Shown piece after piece: positions 16,821 through 26,123 of a stretch of DNA of 64,000 nucleotides. Source of the stretch: Bacteroidales bacterium (GTDB taxonomy: Bacteria; Bacteroidota; Bacteroidia; Bacteroidales; UBA932); contig JALCST010000009.1 of the NCBI GenBank assembly GCA_022653675.1, positions 1 to 64,000 of the forward strand. The letters run 5' to 3'. How positions within the stretch are numbered: the stretch's first letter is position 1; each line of letters starts with the position of its first letter. Made by a program: the position numbers and the translations under genes. Below the pieces are notes generated by a model. That model ran no database searches and was not told the DNA's origin. It worked only from the letters and a program-made list of their open reading frames with translations.

Positions 16821-18284
16821 ATGAAAAAGATATTATTACATGTGACTGCATTAATTTGCGTCGTGACGATCCTCTCGGCTTGTTCCGATTTTCTTAAGGA
16901 GGAATCGAGAGGCCAGGTAAACGAGTCCGTTCTCTCAACCCAGGAAGGACTTGAATCAGCCCTGACAGGAGCTTATAGAGGATTGAACTCTCCATGGTCA
17001 TATGGTATTTGCAATGGAACCTATCAGCAGTTATGCTCCGGAGGTGATGACATCTATTGTCCTACTACGGATGCTAACGGAACCCAACTCGACAGATGCG
17101 GTGTTACCGACTCGAACGGTTCATTCGGAAGCACTTGGAATGGCCTCTATAAGGTTGTTCTAGGTGCCAATAAGGTAATTAACAATTATGAAAACTGTTC
17201 CGGAGACGCCGCCACAATCGGGGTTATGGCAGGGGAGGCTTATTTCCTCAGGGCGTATGCCTATTTCATTCTTGTAAGACTTTGGGGCGAGATACCTCTT
17301 GTCACGACATCGGGATACACTGAAGAAGGGATCACTATGTCGACGGCATCCGAAGCGGACGTTTACACACTCATCGAAGACGATATCAACAAAGCGGTGG
17401 AAATGCTGGGCGACAGCAGAAGGAACGGAGAAATCGGCCGTCCGGACAAGATCGTTGCAAAAGCACTGATGGCTGAAATATATCTTACCGAAGCCGGCTG
17501 GCCTTTGAAAAAGGATGGTTACTATGCAAAGGCGGCTGCCGCTGCAAAGGAAGTTCTCGATGGTAGCGCCGCACAGGGATTGTCTCTGGTTAAAAATTGC
17601 TCTGACCTCTATATCAACATGGAAGAGAAAGACAACATTACTACGGAGGACCTGTTCGTTATTCCTGCAAGCACGACGGATTATGTCGTATTCTATGGGG
17701 CTTGGAGCGAACCGGGTGAAATCGGGGGATGGAACATCCTATTCTCTGAAGTGGGATTCTATCAGAATTTTCCTGACGGTCCGAGAAAGGACGCCACATT
17801 CTATACGGTTACGGATACGGGATTGAGCTGGGAAAACTGGGCCGATAAGCATCCAAGTATCCGCAAACTGATGAAATACCCCCAGGGTGGAAAGAACAAC
17901 GTATCAAACTGTTCTTCCGTTCTGCCTGCCCATATGCTGCGCCTGTCACAGACTGCCCTTACTTACGCTGAAGCTAAGGCACGTTCCGACGGTCCCGACG
18001 CTATGGCTTATCTATGGTTAAATAAAATCAGGACAAGAGCCGGTCTTACGGAATATTCCGGCCTGTCAACCCAGGACTTCATAGATAAGGTCGTTCAGGA
18101 AAGGGCGTGGGAGCTTGCCGGAGAATGCGTAAGGTGGTATGACTTGCTGCGACTTGAAATGGTTCCCGAATCATTCGAGAACAAGAACAGCGAATACGAT
18201 CCTTCCAATCTTCACTCCTCAACGGATTCGAGATACACGTTCCCGCTTCCTGCAAGCGAAACGCTTCTCAATCCTAATCTTTAA
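16821..18284 (+). CDS. SusD/RagB-family glycan-binding lipoprotein
   Basis: 487 aa. Lipoprotein signal with lipid-anchored Cys21 (TILSAC). The N-terminal SusD-like region has the typical EAYFLRAYAYFILVRLWGEI helix, and the C-terminal RagB/SusD domain contains ERAWELAGECVRWYDLLRLE. It binds glycan at the cell surface and caps the SusC barrel. It ends 20 nt before a strong terminator hairpin. Confidence 0.96.
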   Translation: MKKILLHVTALICVVTILSACSDFLKEESRGQVNESVLSTQEGLESALTGAYRGLNSPWSYGICNGTYQQLCSGGDDIYCPTTDANGTQLDRCGVTDSNGSFGSTWNGLYKVVLGANKVINNYENCSGDAATIGVMAGEAYFLRAYAYFILVRLWGEIPLVTTSGYTEEGITMSTASEADVYTLIEDDINKAVEMLGDSRRNGEIGRPDKIVAKALMAEIYLTEAGWPLKKDGYYAKAAAAAKEVLDGSAAQGLSLVKNCSDLYINMEEKDNITTEDLFVIPASTTDYVVFYGAWSEPGEIGGWNILFSEVGFYQNFPDGPRKDATFYTVTDTGLSWENWADKHPSIRKLMKYPQGGKNNVSNCSSVLPAHMLRLSQTALTYAEAKARSDGPDAMAYLWLNKIRTRAGLTEYSGLSTQDFIDKVVQERAWELAGECVRWYDLLRLEMVPESFENKNSEYDPSNLHSSTDSRYTFPLPASETLLNPNL

Positions 18285-18305
18285 CACTAAACCGATAATC
18301 ATAAG

Positions 18306-18341
18306 AAACCCCGCCTGCCTGAACATCAGGCGGGGTTTTAT
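18306..18341 (+). terminator. Strong hairpin after susD, before GH5 gene
   Basis: A perfect 12-bp stem, AAACCCCGCCTG (18306-18317) with CAGGCGGGGTTT (18327-18338), ending in a T run. It lies only 14 bp before the GH5 start, so the enzymes either rely on read-through (attenuated relative to SusCD) or have little room for their own promoter. Confidence 0.85.
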
Positions 18342-18352
18342 TAAAAGATAAT

Positions 18353-19591
18353 ATGAAAAGATTACTTTTTGTTCTATGCATTGCCGTCATGTCCGTCAGC
18401 TGTTCAGGCGGCGGATCCCAGAAAATTCAAGGTAACCGGTACATTAGGGTTTCCGGAGAGGATCTTGTGCTTCCGGATGGGAGCAAATACTTCATAAAGG
18501 GCACGAACCTTGGCAACTGGCTAAATCCGGAGGGATATATGTTCGGTTTCGGAAAAACGAATTCGGCCAGGCTTATAAACACGATGTTCTGCGAACTCGT
18601 CGGACCCGAAAAAACCGCCGAATTCTGGAAAGCGTTCAAAGACAATTATATTACACGTAAAGACATTCAATTCATCGCATCGACCGGTTCGAATACCATA
18701 AGAATCCCTTTCAATTACAGGCTTTTCACGGACGAAGATTATATGGGCCTTCAAAGTGATCAGGACGGATTCGTTCGGATCGATTCGGTAGTGACATGGT
18801 GCAGAGAGACGGGCCTTCATGTGATACTTGATATGCATGACTGCCCCGGCGGACAAACCGGAGACAACATAGACGACAGCTACGGTTATCCTTGGCTGTT
18901 CGAGAGCGAGGCAAGCCAGGCACTCTTCTGCAATATTTGGAAAAGGATAGCGGAACATTATTCCAATGAACCGGTGATTCTGGGGTATGAATTGATGAAT
19001 GAACCTATTGCTCCATATTTCGACAATTTGGACGAACTTAACGGCAAATTCATGCCGCTCTGCAAAAAAACGGTCTCAAGTATCAGGGAAGTAGACACGA
19101 ATCATATAATATTAATTGGGGCTCCACAGTGGAATACCAATTTCGAGCCTGTTACGGATGTCTCTTTTGACAATAAACTTATGCTCACATGTCACCGTTA
19201 CGGCGGCAAGCCCGGTATCGAAGGCATAAGGGAATATATCGGTTTCCGCGATTCCACAGGTCTCCCGATGTACATGGGAGAAATCGGCCACAACACTTGC
19301 GAATGGCAGAGAATCTACAGCAAAACACTGCAGGACTGCAATATAGGCTATACCTTCTGGCCATATAAGAAAAGGGATAACGAATGTATGGTTGCCTTTA
19401 ATGTGCCGGCGAACTGGGACGAGACAATCGTCAGCTTCGCAGAAGCTCCCAGAGGCGATTTTGCGGAAATCAGATCCTCCCGTCCGGATCAGGCTGTCGC
19501 CTGGAAAGCAATGCAGGATTTCGTTGACTCATTGCAATTCGACAAATGCCATCCGCTTGAAGACTACATTAGCTCAATGCTCTTAAAATAA
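18353..19591 (+). CDS. GH5-family endoglycanase lipoprotein
   Basis: 412 aa. Lipoprotein signal with Cys17. A (beta/alpha)8 GH-A clan domain fills 45-400: acid/base Glu217 in YELMNEP and nucleophile Glu310 in MYMGEIGHN, with the LDMHDCPGGQ motif and RIPF arginine of GH5. It should cleave beta-linked glucan, mannan or a related chain outside the cell or in the periplasm. It follows SusC/SusD and is 7 nt from the next hydrolase. The GH5 subfamily and true substrate cannot be told by eye. Confidence 0.9.
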   Translation: MKRLLFVLCIAVMSVSCSGGGSQKIQGNRYIRVSGEDLVLPDGSKYFIKGTNLGNWLNPEGYMFGFGKTNSARLINTMFCELVGPEKTAEFWKAFKDNYITRKDIQFIASTGSNTIRIPFNYRLFTDEDYMGLQSDQDGFVRIDSVVTWCRETGLHVILDMHDCPGGQTGDNIDDSYGYPWLFESEASQALFCNIWKRIAEHYSNEPVILGYELMNEPIAPYFDNLDELNGKFMPLCKKTVSSIREVDTNHIILIGAPQWNTNFEPVTDVSFDNKLMLTCHRYGGKPGIEGIREYIGFRDSTGLPMYMGEIGHNTCEWQRIYSKTLQDCNIGYTFWPYKKRDNECMVAFNVPANWDETIVSFAEAPRGDFAEIRSSRPDQAVAWKAMQDFVDSLQFDKCHPLEDYISSMLLK

Positions 19592-19598
19592 CCTTGAT

Positions 19599-21527
19599 AT
19601 GGGAAAGCGAATAATCCTTCTGCTTGCTGTATCAGCCTGCCTCCTTTCGAGCTGCAGCAGAATCCATACGATCCGGTTTGACGGATCGAAGGAAATGTCC
19701 GGAGGAAAAATTGCATTGAAGGACATCAACCCTCGTCTTCCCAAGGATTGGGATGGTTATGACTTCGTTGCCATTGAATTCAAAATAAGTACATCTCAAA
19801 GGTTCGAAGTCGGATTCACAACGGACGACGGATATAACGAGCTTAGGATCATGAGCTATGTCCCTAAGGCATGGAACCGTCTCGTTATTCCGTTAAAGTA
19901 TTATACCGAACTTCCCGATCCCGCTTCCGAACTTGCCTCGACATATAATCATCCGCGGTATACGGGGTGGATCAATCTCGGCGGCTCCAGGGGACCGCTT
20001 CACGGGGTCGATTCGGTCGGCTTCAGGATCAGGAGGGCAATAGGTTCTCCGTACATCGAAATCAGGGATATCGAACTTTATAAGGAAGATCCGGGAGATG
20101 CATATCTTGAAAAACATCCGGCCATTGACTCTTTCGGCCAGAACACTTTCATGAATTATCCGGAAAAGGTTTCTTCGATTTCCGAACTGAGGGAATATTG
20201 GGCGGCCGAAGATGCCGAACCTGTATCGAAAGAAAAATACGACTATTCGGAATATGGGGGATATCTTCAGCACAAAACAGCTGCTACGGGGTATTTCAGG
20301 ACGGAAAAGATTGACGGTAAATGGTGGTTCGTCGATCCTGACGGGTATCTTTTCCTGTCTGTGGGAGTCGACTGCGTAAGCCCTGGAAACGGTGGCCGCG
20401 TCAGGGATTACGAAAAACGTTCGAATATGTTCGAATCGATGCCGCCGAAGGACATCTTCCCTTCGGAACACGAAGGATCGAGAGGGAACGATTATTCCCT
20501 TGGGGCATGGAACCTCTATCGTCGCTATGGCCGGGGATATGCGGAGAAAGCTGACGAAATGATCATTAAAAGAATGGATAAATGGGGACTGAATACCATC
20601 GCAAACTGGTCAAGCATGGATGTGATCGATATGGGGAAGAAGGCATTTGTCCTTTCTCTCGACGACATAAGGATGGATCCCGGTTTGATGGGCCTTGCCG
20701 ATGTCTATGACCCAAGCTTCGATTCGATGGCGGAGAAATCCATCATAACAACGATAACGCCTAATCTGCACAACCGCTATCTGATCGGTTATTTCATTGG
20801 TAATGAACCTGCATGGATTAATCAGGAAACCAGACTTTGCAGCATCATCCTTGATGGCCCGGACCGTCCGGTCAAGAAGGCTCTGCAAGAATGGCTTTCT
20901 GCAAATGGGGATAATGACGCTACACGTCGTAAGTTTGTCCTTCACTCGTTTGACATTTTCCTTGATAAAGTGAATCATCTGTTGAAGAAGGCGGACCCCA
21001 ACCATCTGAATCTCGGTATGCGCTTGGGAGATCCCGATACCTTGGGAGACGATCTTCTCGCCGTTTGTGCAAAGCATTTCGATGTGTTCAGTTTCAACTG
21101 TTATATGTTGAAGCCGAAATACGAAATGCTTGACCATGCATATGCTGTAATGGGGCTTCCGATGATGATAGGGGAATACCATTTCGGCACTGTAGACAGA
21201 GGAATGGCTCAGTCTCTCTGGCAAGTGGAATCACAGGAACAGCGAGGTGTCGCATATCGATACTACACCGAACAAGGATATTCTCATCCTGCATTGATAG
21301 GTACCGGTTATTTCCAATGGGGAGACCAGGACATCACGGGCCGTTACGATGGCGAGAACTACAATTGCGGACTTGTCGATGTTACCGACAGGCCATACAA
21401 AGCTCTCGTCGATGCGGTAAGCGAGACTTCGGCAGTCCTATATGAAGTTCATTCGGGAATAAGAAAGCCTTTCTCGGAAGAGCCTGTGAATGCCCGCGGT
21501 CACGAACAGGTCCCGGATCTCTGGTGA
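19599..21527 (+). CDS. Agarase-like glycoside hydrolase (clan GH-A) lipoprotein
   Basis: 642 aa. Lipoprotein signal with Cys19 (LLSSC). Residues 25-165 form a beta-sandwich resembling a carbohydrate-binding domain. The catalytic domain begins about 230 with GKWWFVDPDGYLFLSVGVDC, a motif of proteins annotated beta-agarase (GH50-like). Probable acid/base Glu403 is in FIGNEPAW and nucleophile Glu526 in MMIGEYHFG. Paired with the GH5 enzyme it suggests a beta-glycan target processed on the surface and in the periplasm. The agarase label comes from resemblance; gut relatives need not act on agar. Confidence 0.72.
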   Translation: MGKRIILLLAVSACLLSSCSRIHTIRFDGSKEMSGGKIALKDINPRLPKDWDGYDFVAIEFKISTSQRFEVGFTTDDGYNELRIMSYVPKAWNRLVIPLKYYTELPDPASELASTYNHPRYTGWINLGGSRGPLHGVDSVGFRIRRAIGSPYIEIRDIELYKEDPGDAYLEKHPAIDSFGQNTFMNYPEKVSSISELREYWAAEDAEPVSKEKYDYSEYGGYLQHKTAATGYFRTEKIDGKWWFVDPDGYLFLSVGVDCVSPGNGGRVRDYEKRSNMFESMPPKDIFPSEHEGSRGNDYSLGAWNLYRRYGRGYAEKADEMIIKRMDKWGLNTIANWSSMDVIDMGKKAFVLSLDDIRMDPGLMGLADVYDPSFDSMAEKSIITTITPNLHNRYLIGYFIGNEPAWINQETRLCSIILDGPDRPVKKALQEWLSANGDNDATRRKFVLHSFDIFLDKVNHLLKKADPNHLNLGMRLGDPDTLGDDLLAVCAKHFDVFSFNCYMLKPKYEMLDHAYAVMGLPMMIGEYHFGTVDRGMAQSLWQVESQEQRGVAYRYYTEQGYSHPALIGTGYFQWGDQDITGRYDGENYNCGLVDVTDRPYKALVDAVSETSAVLYEVHSGIRKPFSEEPVNARGHEQVPDLW

Positions 21528-21529
21528 TA

Positions 21530-21544
21530 CAAACCTCGGGTTTG
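21530..21544. repeat. REP-like single palindrome (copy 7)
   Basis: CAAACCTCGGGTTTG then tacaacg, 2 nt after the stop codon of the agarase-like gene. First copy after the PUL, inside which none occur. Confidence 0.75.
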
Positions 21545-21596
21545 TACAACGTGTCAGCCCATTTTTGTAACTTTGACACAGAAAAATCGGCTGGAA

Positions 21597-22073
21597 ATGG
21601 AAAAAACTAATAAGGAAAACACGCTTTACCTGCCTATAAAGCAGACGTATTTCGATCAGATCGTCGCGGGGACCAAGAAGGAGGAATACCGCGAGGTTAA
21701 GGATACGACCTATAAAAAGTATCTGGTTGTGAATAAGGATGGTTGCATCCTATATCGGGACAGCGTTAAGGTAGACGAAGCCAATGTCGACGAATGCGGA
21801 TTGAGCGCTTTCAACGGTGGCGTTTTCCCTTTCGATGCCATTCCCTATAAATATCTGAGCCTGGCCGTCGGTTATGCGAAGGAGCGGGACAAGGCATTGG
21901 TCGAAGTGACGGGAATAACGTTCGAAATCGAGAAGAATCAGGAAGGTAAGGATATGGTCTTCACGCTGGACGGCGAGGAGAAAGTCGTTTTCACCGACGA
22001 CGGTCCCGCCGCATTCTGGATGATAGTCTACCATCTCGGCAAGGTAGTGGAACTGCATCGCAAGGGCGAGTAA
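21597..22073 (+). CDS. ASCH-domain (PUA-like) protein
   Basis: 158 aa from the ATG at 21597 (MEKTNKEN); an earlier in-frame start at 21573 adds eight unlikely residues. The N-terminal LYLPIKQTYFDQIVAGTKKE then EYREV is the ASCH signature (beta strand, loop, G-x-K-x-x-E-x-R). ASCH proteins bind or process RNA or nucleosides; some are ribonucleases or amidohydrolases. No partner is evident. REP-like units lie directly on either side. Confidence 0.75.
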   Translation: MEKTNKENTLYLPIKQTYFDQIVAGTKKEEYREVKDTTYKKYLVVNKDGCILYRDSVKVDEANVDECGLSAFNGGVFPFDAIPYKYLSLAVGYAKERDKALVEVTGITFEIEKNQEGKDMVFTLDGEEKVVFTDDGPAAFWMIVYHLGKVVELHRKGE

Positions 22074-22080
22074 CGCGATA

Positions 22081-22155
22081 CAAACCTCGGGTTTGGTGGC
22101 GAAAGTTGCATTATACGTTCTGTGGGGCATTTTTGGTTACCGAACCCGAGGTTTG
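22081..22155. repeat. REP/BIME-like element, full unit (copy 8)
   Basis: Lies 7 nt after the ASCH stop. Its right half, read on the minus strand, encodes the last residues (TSGSVTKNAPQNV) of the convergent HEAT-type protein. Confidence 0.85.
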
Positions 22156-22698
22156 TACAGCGGTTAACAAATGTTCCGCTTTCTTCCTCGTCGAGGCCCT
22201 TTCGGATTTTGCCGCGTTTTCGATAAATCCGATGATGTTCTTGTCGTTTTTAATGTCCGGGACGAACGGCTTGAGGGCTTCGATAACTTTCCCCACGGCG
22301 ATGTTTTTACATTCGTCCGTATCGAACCTGTCGCTGGATATTGCCATGAATTCATTGAATATCATCTGTTTGAATTCTGGTTTGTTTAGGGCGATCAATC
22401 CGAGTGAAAAAATGGAATGGTTGCAGGAAATCAATGCGCCTCCGTGGAGGATTTTGATCAGATCGGGCAGTATGCCGCCGATCCTGTTTCCCTTATCGAC
22501 AGCCGAGAGGTAACCGATTATGTCTATGGCCGTCCATTTCAACACGTTATTGTCGCCTGACATTAACTTGACCCAGTAGTCGAAGTCTTCATAAAGCTGC
22601 TCGGGATTCTCGGCTCCCGTTTTCAGCAGCTCTTTTGCGAATCCGTACTTTACTTTGGGATTCTTGGAATTTAATTTTTCAAAGTCTGTACTTGTCAT
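22111..22698 (-). CDS. HEAT-repeat-like helical protein
   Basis: 195 aa, almost all helical, with repeating pairs of helices of about 35 residues (VLKWTAIDIIGYLSAVDKGN, then a similar unit), resembling HEAT or DNA-alkylation-repair-type scaffolds. No catalytic motif. The final 16 or so residues come from the REP-like element rather than from the protein's own fold, so the original stop was probably displaced. Function unknown. Confidence 0.6.
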   Translation of the reverse strand: MTSTDFEKLNSKNPKVKYGFAKELLKTGAENPEQLYEDFDYWVKLMSGDNNVLKWTAIDIIGYLSAVDKGNRIGGILPDLIKILHGGALISCNHSIFSLGLIALNKPEFKQMIFNEFMAISSDRFDTDECKNIAVGKVIEALKPFVPDIKNDKNIIGFIENAAKSERASTRKKAEHLLTAVQTSGSVTKNAPQNV

Positions 22699-22827
22699 CG
22701 TTCTTTACTTTGGGTATCAAAGATAGCCAATATCCGTAAGTTGGTCTCCAAACCACTGGTTAGAAGAGAGGGGGTTGTACAGCTGGGAAAGAAATCATAA
22801 ATTTGCGAACAACTAAAATTAAGAGTT

Positions 22828-23166
22828 ATGAATGAATTGATTGCCTGCTGTGGTATTGACTGCGAGACCTGCGATGCGCGTATCGCCACCATCAAGAACG
22901 ATGACAAACTTCGTAACGAAGTCGCTGAAAAGTGGCGGGCGCTTTACGGGGTTCCTGAGATTACTGCCGAAATGATTAATTGCACGGGGTGCCGGACCGA
23001 GGGAGCGAAAATAGGGCATTGCCTCGAATGTAAAATTCGTAAATGCGTGCAGAAGAAGGGTTATGCCACGTGTGCCGAATGCCCCGATATGGAAACTTGT
23101 CCGGTGGTCGGGTACATGCTCGATGCTCTTCCCCAGGCAAAGAACAACCTTTTGTCATTGAAGTAA
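22828..23166 (+). CDS. DUF3795 cysteine-rich protein
   Basis: 112 aa with the DUF3795 pattern: CCGIDCETCDA at the N-terminus, then GCRTEG, HCLECKIRKC, CAECPDMETCP. The twelve-odd cysteines suggest bound zinc or an iron-sulfur centre. Function of the family is not known. It stands alone and ends 7 nt before a REP-like unit. Confidence 0.85.
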   Translation: MNELIACCGIDCETCDARIATIKNDDKLRNEVAEKWRALYGVPEITAEMINCTGCRTEGAKIGHCLECKIRKCVQKKGYATCAECPDMETCPVVGYMLDALPQAKNNLLSLK

Positions 23167-23173
23167 CGCAATC

Positions 23174-23248
23174 CAAACCCGGGGTTTGGTGGCGAAAGTT
23201 GCGTCATACGTTCTGTGGGGCGTTTTTGGTTACCGAACCCGAGGTTTG
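23174..23248. repeat. REP/BIME-like element, full unit (copy 9)
   Basis: Sits between two convergent genes and supplies the last codons (QYKPRVR) of the SpoU-type gene on the minus strand. Confidence 0.85.
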
Positions 23249-24207
23249 TATTGCGTGATCTCGACACATTTCGCCTTGATCTTGCCGATCATTATTTTCA
23301 ATTCCTGTTTTTCCGATTCGCTGAAATCTTCGAGTATCCGGTTTTCGGTATTTTCTATGGTGGTCCAGAGTTTCCCGATGGTTTCGACGCCGGCTTCGGT
23401 GATCGTGAAGTTGCCTGCGCAGTCGGTATTTATATAGCCGGCGTTTATAAGCGGTTGAAAGTGTTTATTTATCTCGCTGTCTGGTATGCCGAACTGCTTC
23501 TGCGCGTCGAAAAGGCTCATCGTAGTGTCGCATTTCAACACCATCATAAAGATTAATTGACTGCTCGACAGGCTCGATACTTTTTTTAGTTCCGCATCGA
23601 GTGCTTCGCGTATCAGCATTGCCGTAACGTTGATTTCACGTCCGAGCGTCGATTTTATCTGCTTTTCAATCATTCCCAAAATTTGCTTTAATTTTAATTC
23701 GTAAATGCTTATTCCTGTGGCGACACCTACGTTGAGGCTTTCGACCTCGCTGTACATCGGAATTTGAATCGTGACGTCGGAATTGTTCATGAATGCATCC
23801 GATGCTCCGCAAGTCTCGTTGCCGACGACCAATGCGACCGGTTTACCGGTAAGGTTCACCAACGATTGCAGCTTCGTGCCTCGCGGCGAAGTCGTTATTA
23901 TTTGATAATCTTTGCTTTTCAGGTATGAAATCGTCTCCTCTGGATTGGCGAACGTTTTCAAGTTGGTATTGAAAACTCGTCCCCGTGACGCATCGACCGT
24001 TTTCTTTTGGAATAAGTCGAAATCGTGTTTTGTGCTGACAATGTTACTGATGCCGAAAGCATGGCAGGTGCGCACGATGGTCCCGATGTTCCCGAAATCG
24101 TTCAGGTTGTCGAGCACAATGCAAAAATCTGTGCTTGAAGCATTTCTCCGCATATTTCTGACGGAAACCATTGGAATGACATAATTAGTGTCGGTTACTT
24201 TTTTCAA
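23230..24207 (-). pseudogene. SpoU/TrmH-type RNA methyltransferase with winged-helix tail, start lost
   Basis: From TTG at 24207 it is 325 aa: a SpoU methylase knot domain (LDNLNDFGNIGTIVRTCHAF; VGNETCGASDAF; IPMYSEVESLNVGVATGISI) and a C-terminal winged-helix (MarR-like) domain. Upstream in the same frame (to about 24417) the sequence still encodes the SpoU substrate-binding domain (RKFLIEGEEAIDWAIEAGIR), so the gene really starts earlier. The only ATG there (24426-24424) reads ATG AAA TAG, a stop at codon 3, and directly abuts a REP-like unit. Either a rare start (CTG) is used or the gene lost its 5' end. The last residues come from another REP-like unit. An intact TrmH-type gene exists at 54057. 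Confidence 0.7.
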
Positions 24208-24429
24208 CAGCCCTTCGGATACTTTGAAAACGGGATATTTCAGATATTTTGCACCAAGCGTCTTTAACTTGCCGGAGACCAGTATGAAATCGAGTCTTAT
24301 TCCCGCTTCGATTGCCCAGTCGATGGCTTCTTCCCCTTCTATCAGGAATTTCCGTTTTTCAAGACGTTCTTTCTGCGAATTCAGGGATTTTGCCAGTTGG
24401 ATCCGATCGTCTTTTAACTATTTCATATC

Positions 24430-24504
24430 CAAACCCGGGGTTTGGTGGCGAAAGTTGCGTCATACGTTCTGTGAGGCGTTTTTGGTTACCAAACCCGAGG
24501 TTTG
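24430..24504. repeat. REP/BIME-like element, full unit (copy 10)
   Basis: Lies between the damaged 5' end of the SpoU-type gene and the 3' end of the UDG-like gene, whose last residues (TSGLVTKNASQNV) it encodes on the minus strand. Confidence 0.85.
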
Positions 24505-26097
24505 TACAGCGGTAACTACCGCTTCCAGCTCGCCGTCGGCGGGTGGGGTGAGGGTATCCTTGCCGTAGGGACAGCCTTCCGGAAACCGCCACGTAGCATT
24601 GGCGCAGAACCTGCAGGGCCCTTCGGTCCGCTTCAACCTTTTGATCGAAGCGTCGTAGGCAATGCGGCCCGCGCCGTATTCCTGCTTCAGCACATCGGCC
24701 AGCATTCCAATTGGGTCGTAATAATAGGCCATCAGCACGTCCCACGCCGCGGAATTCAGCTTTTCGCGGATGGCGTCGTCCTTGCCGGAGATGAGTATCG
24801 GGACGATCGAGTTCCACGGGTTGTCCTGGACGCGGCCCTCCTCCTTCAGTATGCGGGCGGCATCGACGAAATCGGCCTGGAAGGCCTTCCACGCGGCGGC
24901 CGACAGGCGAGAATGTTCCACGAAGTTGGCGGGGTAGGAGAAGTGCGGCGAGATGACGATCCGCGATTTCAATTCGTAACCGCCGATCTTTATGTGGAGG
25001 AATTTCTGCCTTTCGGTCGTCTCCCGGAGCAGCTGGTATGTTTCCTTGACGACCTTCGTCTTTTCCCCGTCGCCGGTTTCCTCCTCGTAAAAGTAGTCGA
25101 AATCGGTGAGGAACGGGCCGAAGACCTTGGCGAACATCTCCAGGGAGCTTCCGCCGACGATGACGATGACCGCGGGCCTCGTCTGGACCAGTTGCGACAC
25201 GAGGAACGCGCGGTCAATCACGCAATTCTTCGTTATCCTTTCGGTCGGTATGTCGTATTTCGAGCTCCAACCTGGTGACGCACAGGCGATCATGTCGTGC
25301 TGGGCCACATCCTCCGAAATCGAAAGGTCCGCTTCCGAAACCGGCTGCCCGGCCATCATTTTCTTGAAACGTTCCAGGACGTACACGTAACGCTGGTAGT
25401 AGCCGGCGCTGTTGCTGTACAGCTGCGTGCTATCTGCCGCCAGGCCCGAGATCTTGCCGCCGATCACGTCGCCTTTCCTGAAACTCAGCTTGTTGGGGTC
25501 CTTCTTGGCGTTGGCGTTGACCAGGATTACGAAACGCGCCTTGTCGCTCCATGCGACCTCCAGCTCCTTTCTCGCCCCGTCGACGTATTCGAGGGTCAGC
25601 AGCATCCAGCGGTGGTCTGCGCAACGGTCGGCGGAAATCAGCCAGCCGTCCTGTTCGGCTATTATTTCGGTGCCTTTTTCAATGTTACGCTTTATGAAAT
25701 CGAGGCCAAGGCTCTCCTGGTACACGTTATGGTGCCGATAATAATATGCATAACGCGCATCGTCGCTGAAATTAGGATAGGCCCAGACCGCGCCTGCGTT
25801 GCTGGCGAAATAGGCCGTCATGTTGGGATTGATCCCGACGGTCATGATGGGCGCCTTGCGGCAGCCGTGCATTATTCCCGGATCCACCTGCCCCTGGCCG
25901 CACGCCCTTACCTTTATAAGGGCCTTATTTGCAATGTAATCCGTAGTCTGTTTTTGGTCCCTGACCGCTTCGGGGTAGTCCTCCCTCCAGTCGTAGACCG
26001 GAAAGTCCCCGTATGGAGGCTCCGCGCCCCAGAACCATTGGCAGGCCCTGCATTTGCGTGCCTCGTCGACAAGTCTGACTTCGAGTGGTGTTTTCAC
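24460..26097 (-). CDS. Unknown protein, possible uracil-DNA-glycosylase-superfamily fold
   Basis: 545 aa. Points of resemblance to UDG-like proteins: GINPNMTAYFASNAG with GINP at 88-91, a VIVIVGGSSLEMF strand-helix near 296, and SPHFSYP near 372 in the place of the second UDG motif. Cysteines at 16 and 19 plus 66 and 79, and a C-terminal CRFC...CPYGKD group, could hold a metal or Fe-S cluster as in family 4/5 UDGs. I do not recognise the whole protein, and it is much longer than usual UDGs. GC content is visibly higher than in its neighbours. The end of the frame is made of REP-like sequence. Treat the UDG idea as a lead. Confidence 0.45.
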   Translation of the reverse strand: MKTPLEVRLVDEARKCRACQWFWGAEPPYGDFPVYDWREDYPEAVRDQKQTTDYIANKALIKVRACGQGQVDPGIMHGCRKAPIMTVGINPNMTAYFASNAGAVWAYPNFSDDARYAYYYRHHNVYQESLGLDFIKRNIEKGTEIIAEQDGWLISADRCADHRWMLLTLEYVDGARKELEVAWSDKARFVILVNANAKKDPNKLSFRKGDVIGGKISGLAADSTQLYSNSAGYYQRYVYVLERFKKMMAGQPVSEADLSISEDVAQHDMIACASPGWSSKYDIPTERITKNCVIDRAFLVSQLVQTRPAVIVIVGGSSLEMFAKVFGPFLTDFDYFYEEETGDGEKTKVVKETYQLLRETTERQKFLHIKIGGYELKSRIVISPHFSYPANFVEHSRLSAAAWKAFQADFVDAARILKEEGRVQDNPWNSIVPILISGKDDAIREKLNSAAWDVLMAYYYDPIGMLADVLKQEYGAGRIAYDASIKRLKRTEGPCRFCANATWRFPEGCPYGKDTLTPPADGELEAVVTAVQTSGLVTKNASQNV

Positions 26098-26123
26098 AAC
26101 CCAAATATAAGAAAAATGCTATA

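Noticed and set aside
13807-21527. PUL as a conjugative or phage-borne island
   Set aside because: No integrase, relaxase, tRNA or attachment repeats nearby; only the single IS256 element.
22742-22790. Further REP-like copy (ccaaaccactggttagaag...ttgtacagc)
   Set aside because: Resembles a decayed palindrome, but too many differences to count as a copy.
24502-25278. 258-aa plus-strand frame
   Set aside because: Antisense shadow of the GC-rich 545-aa gene; no family features.
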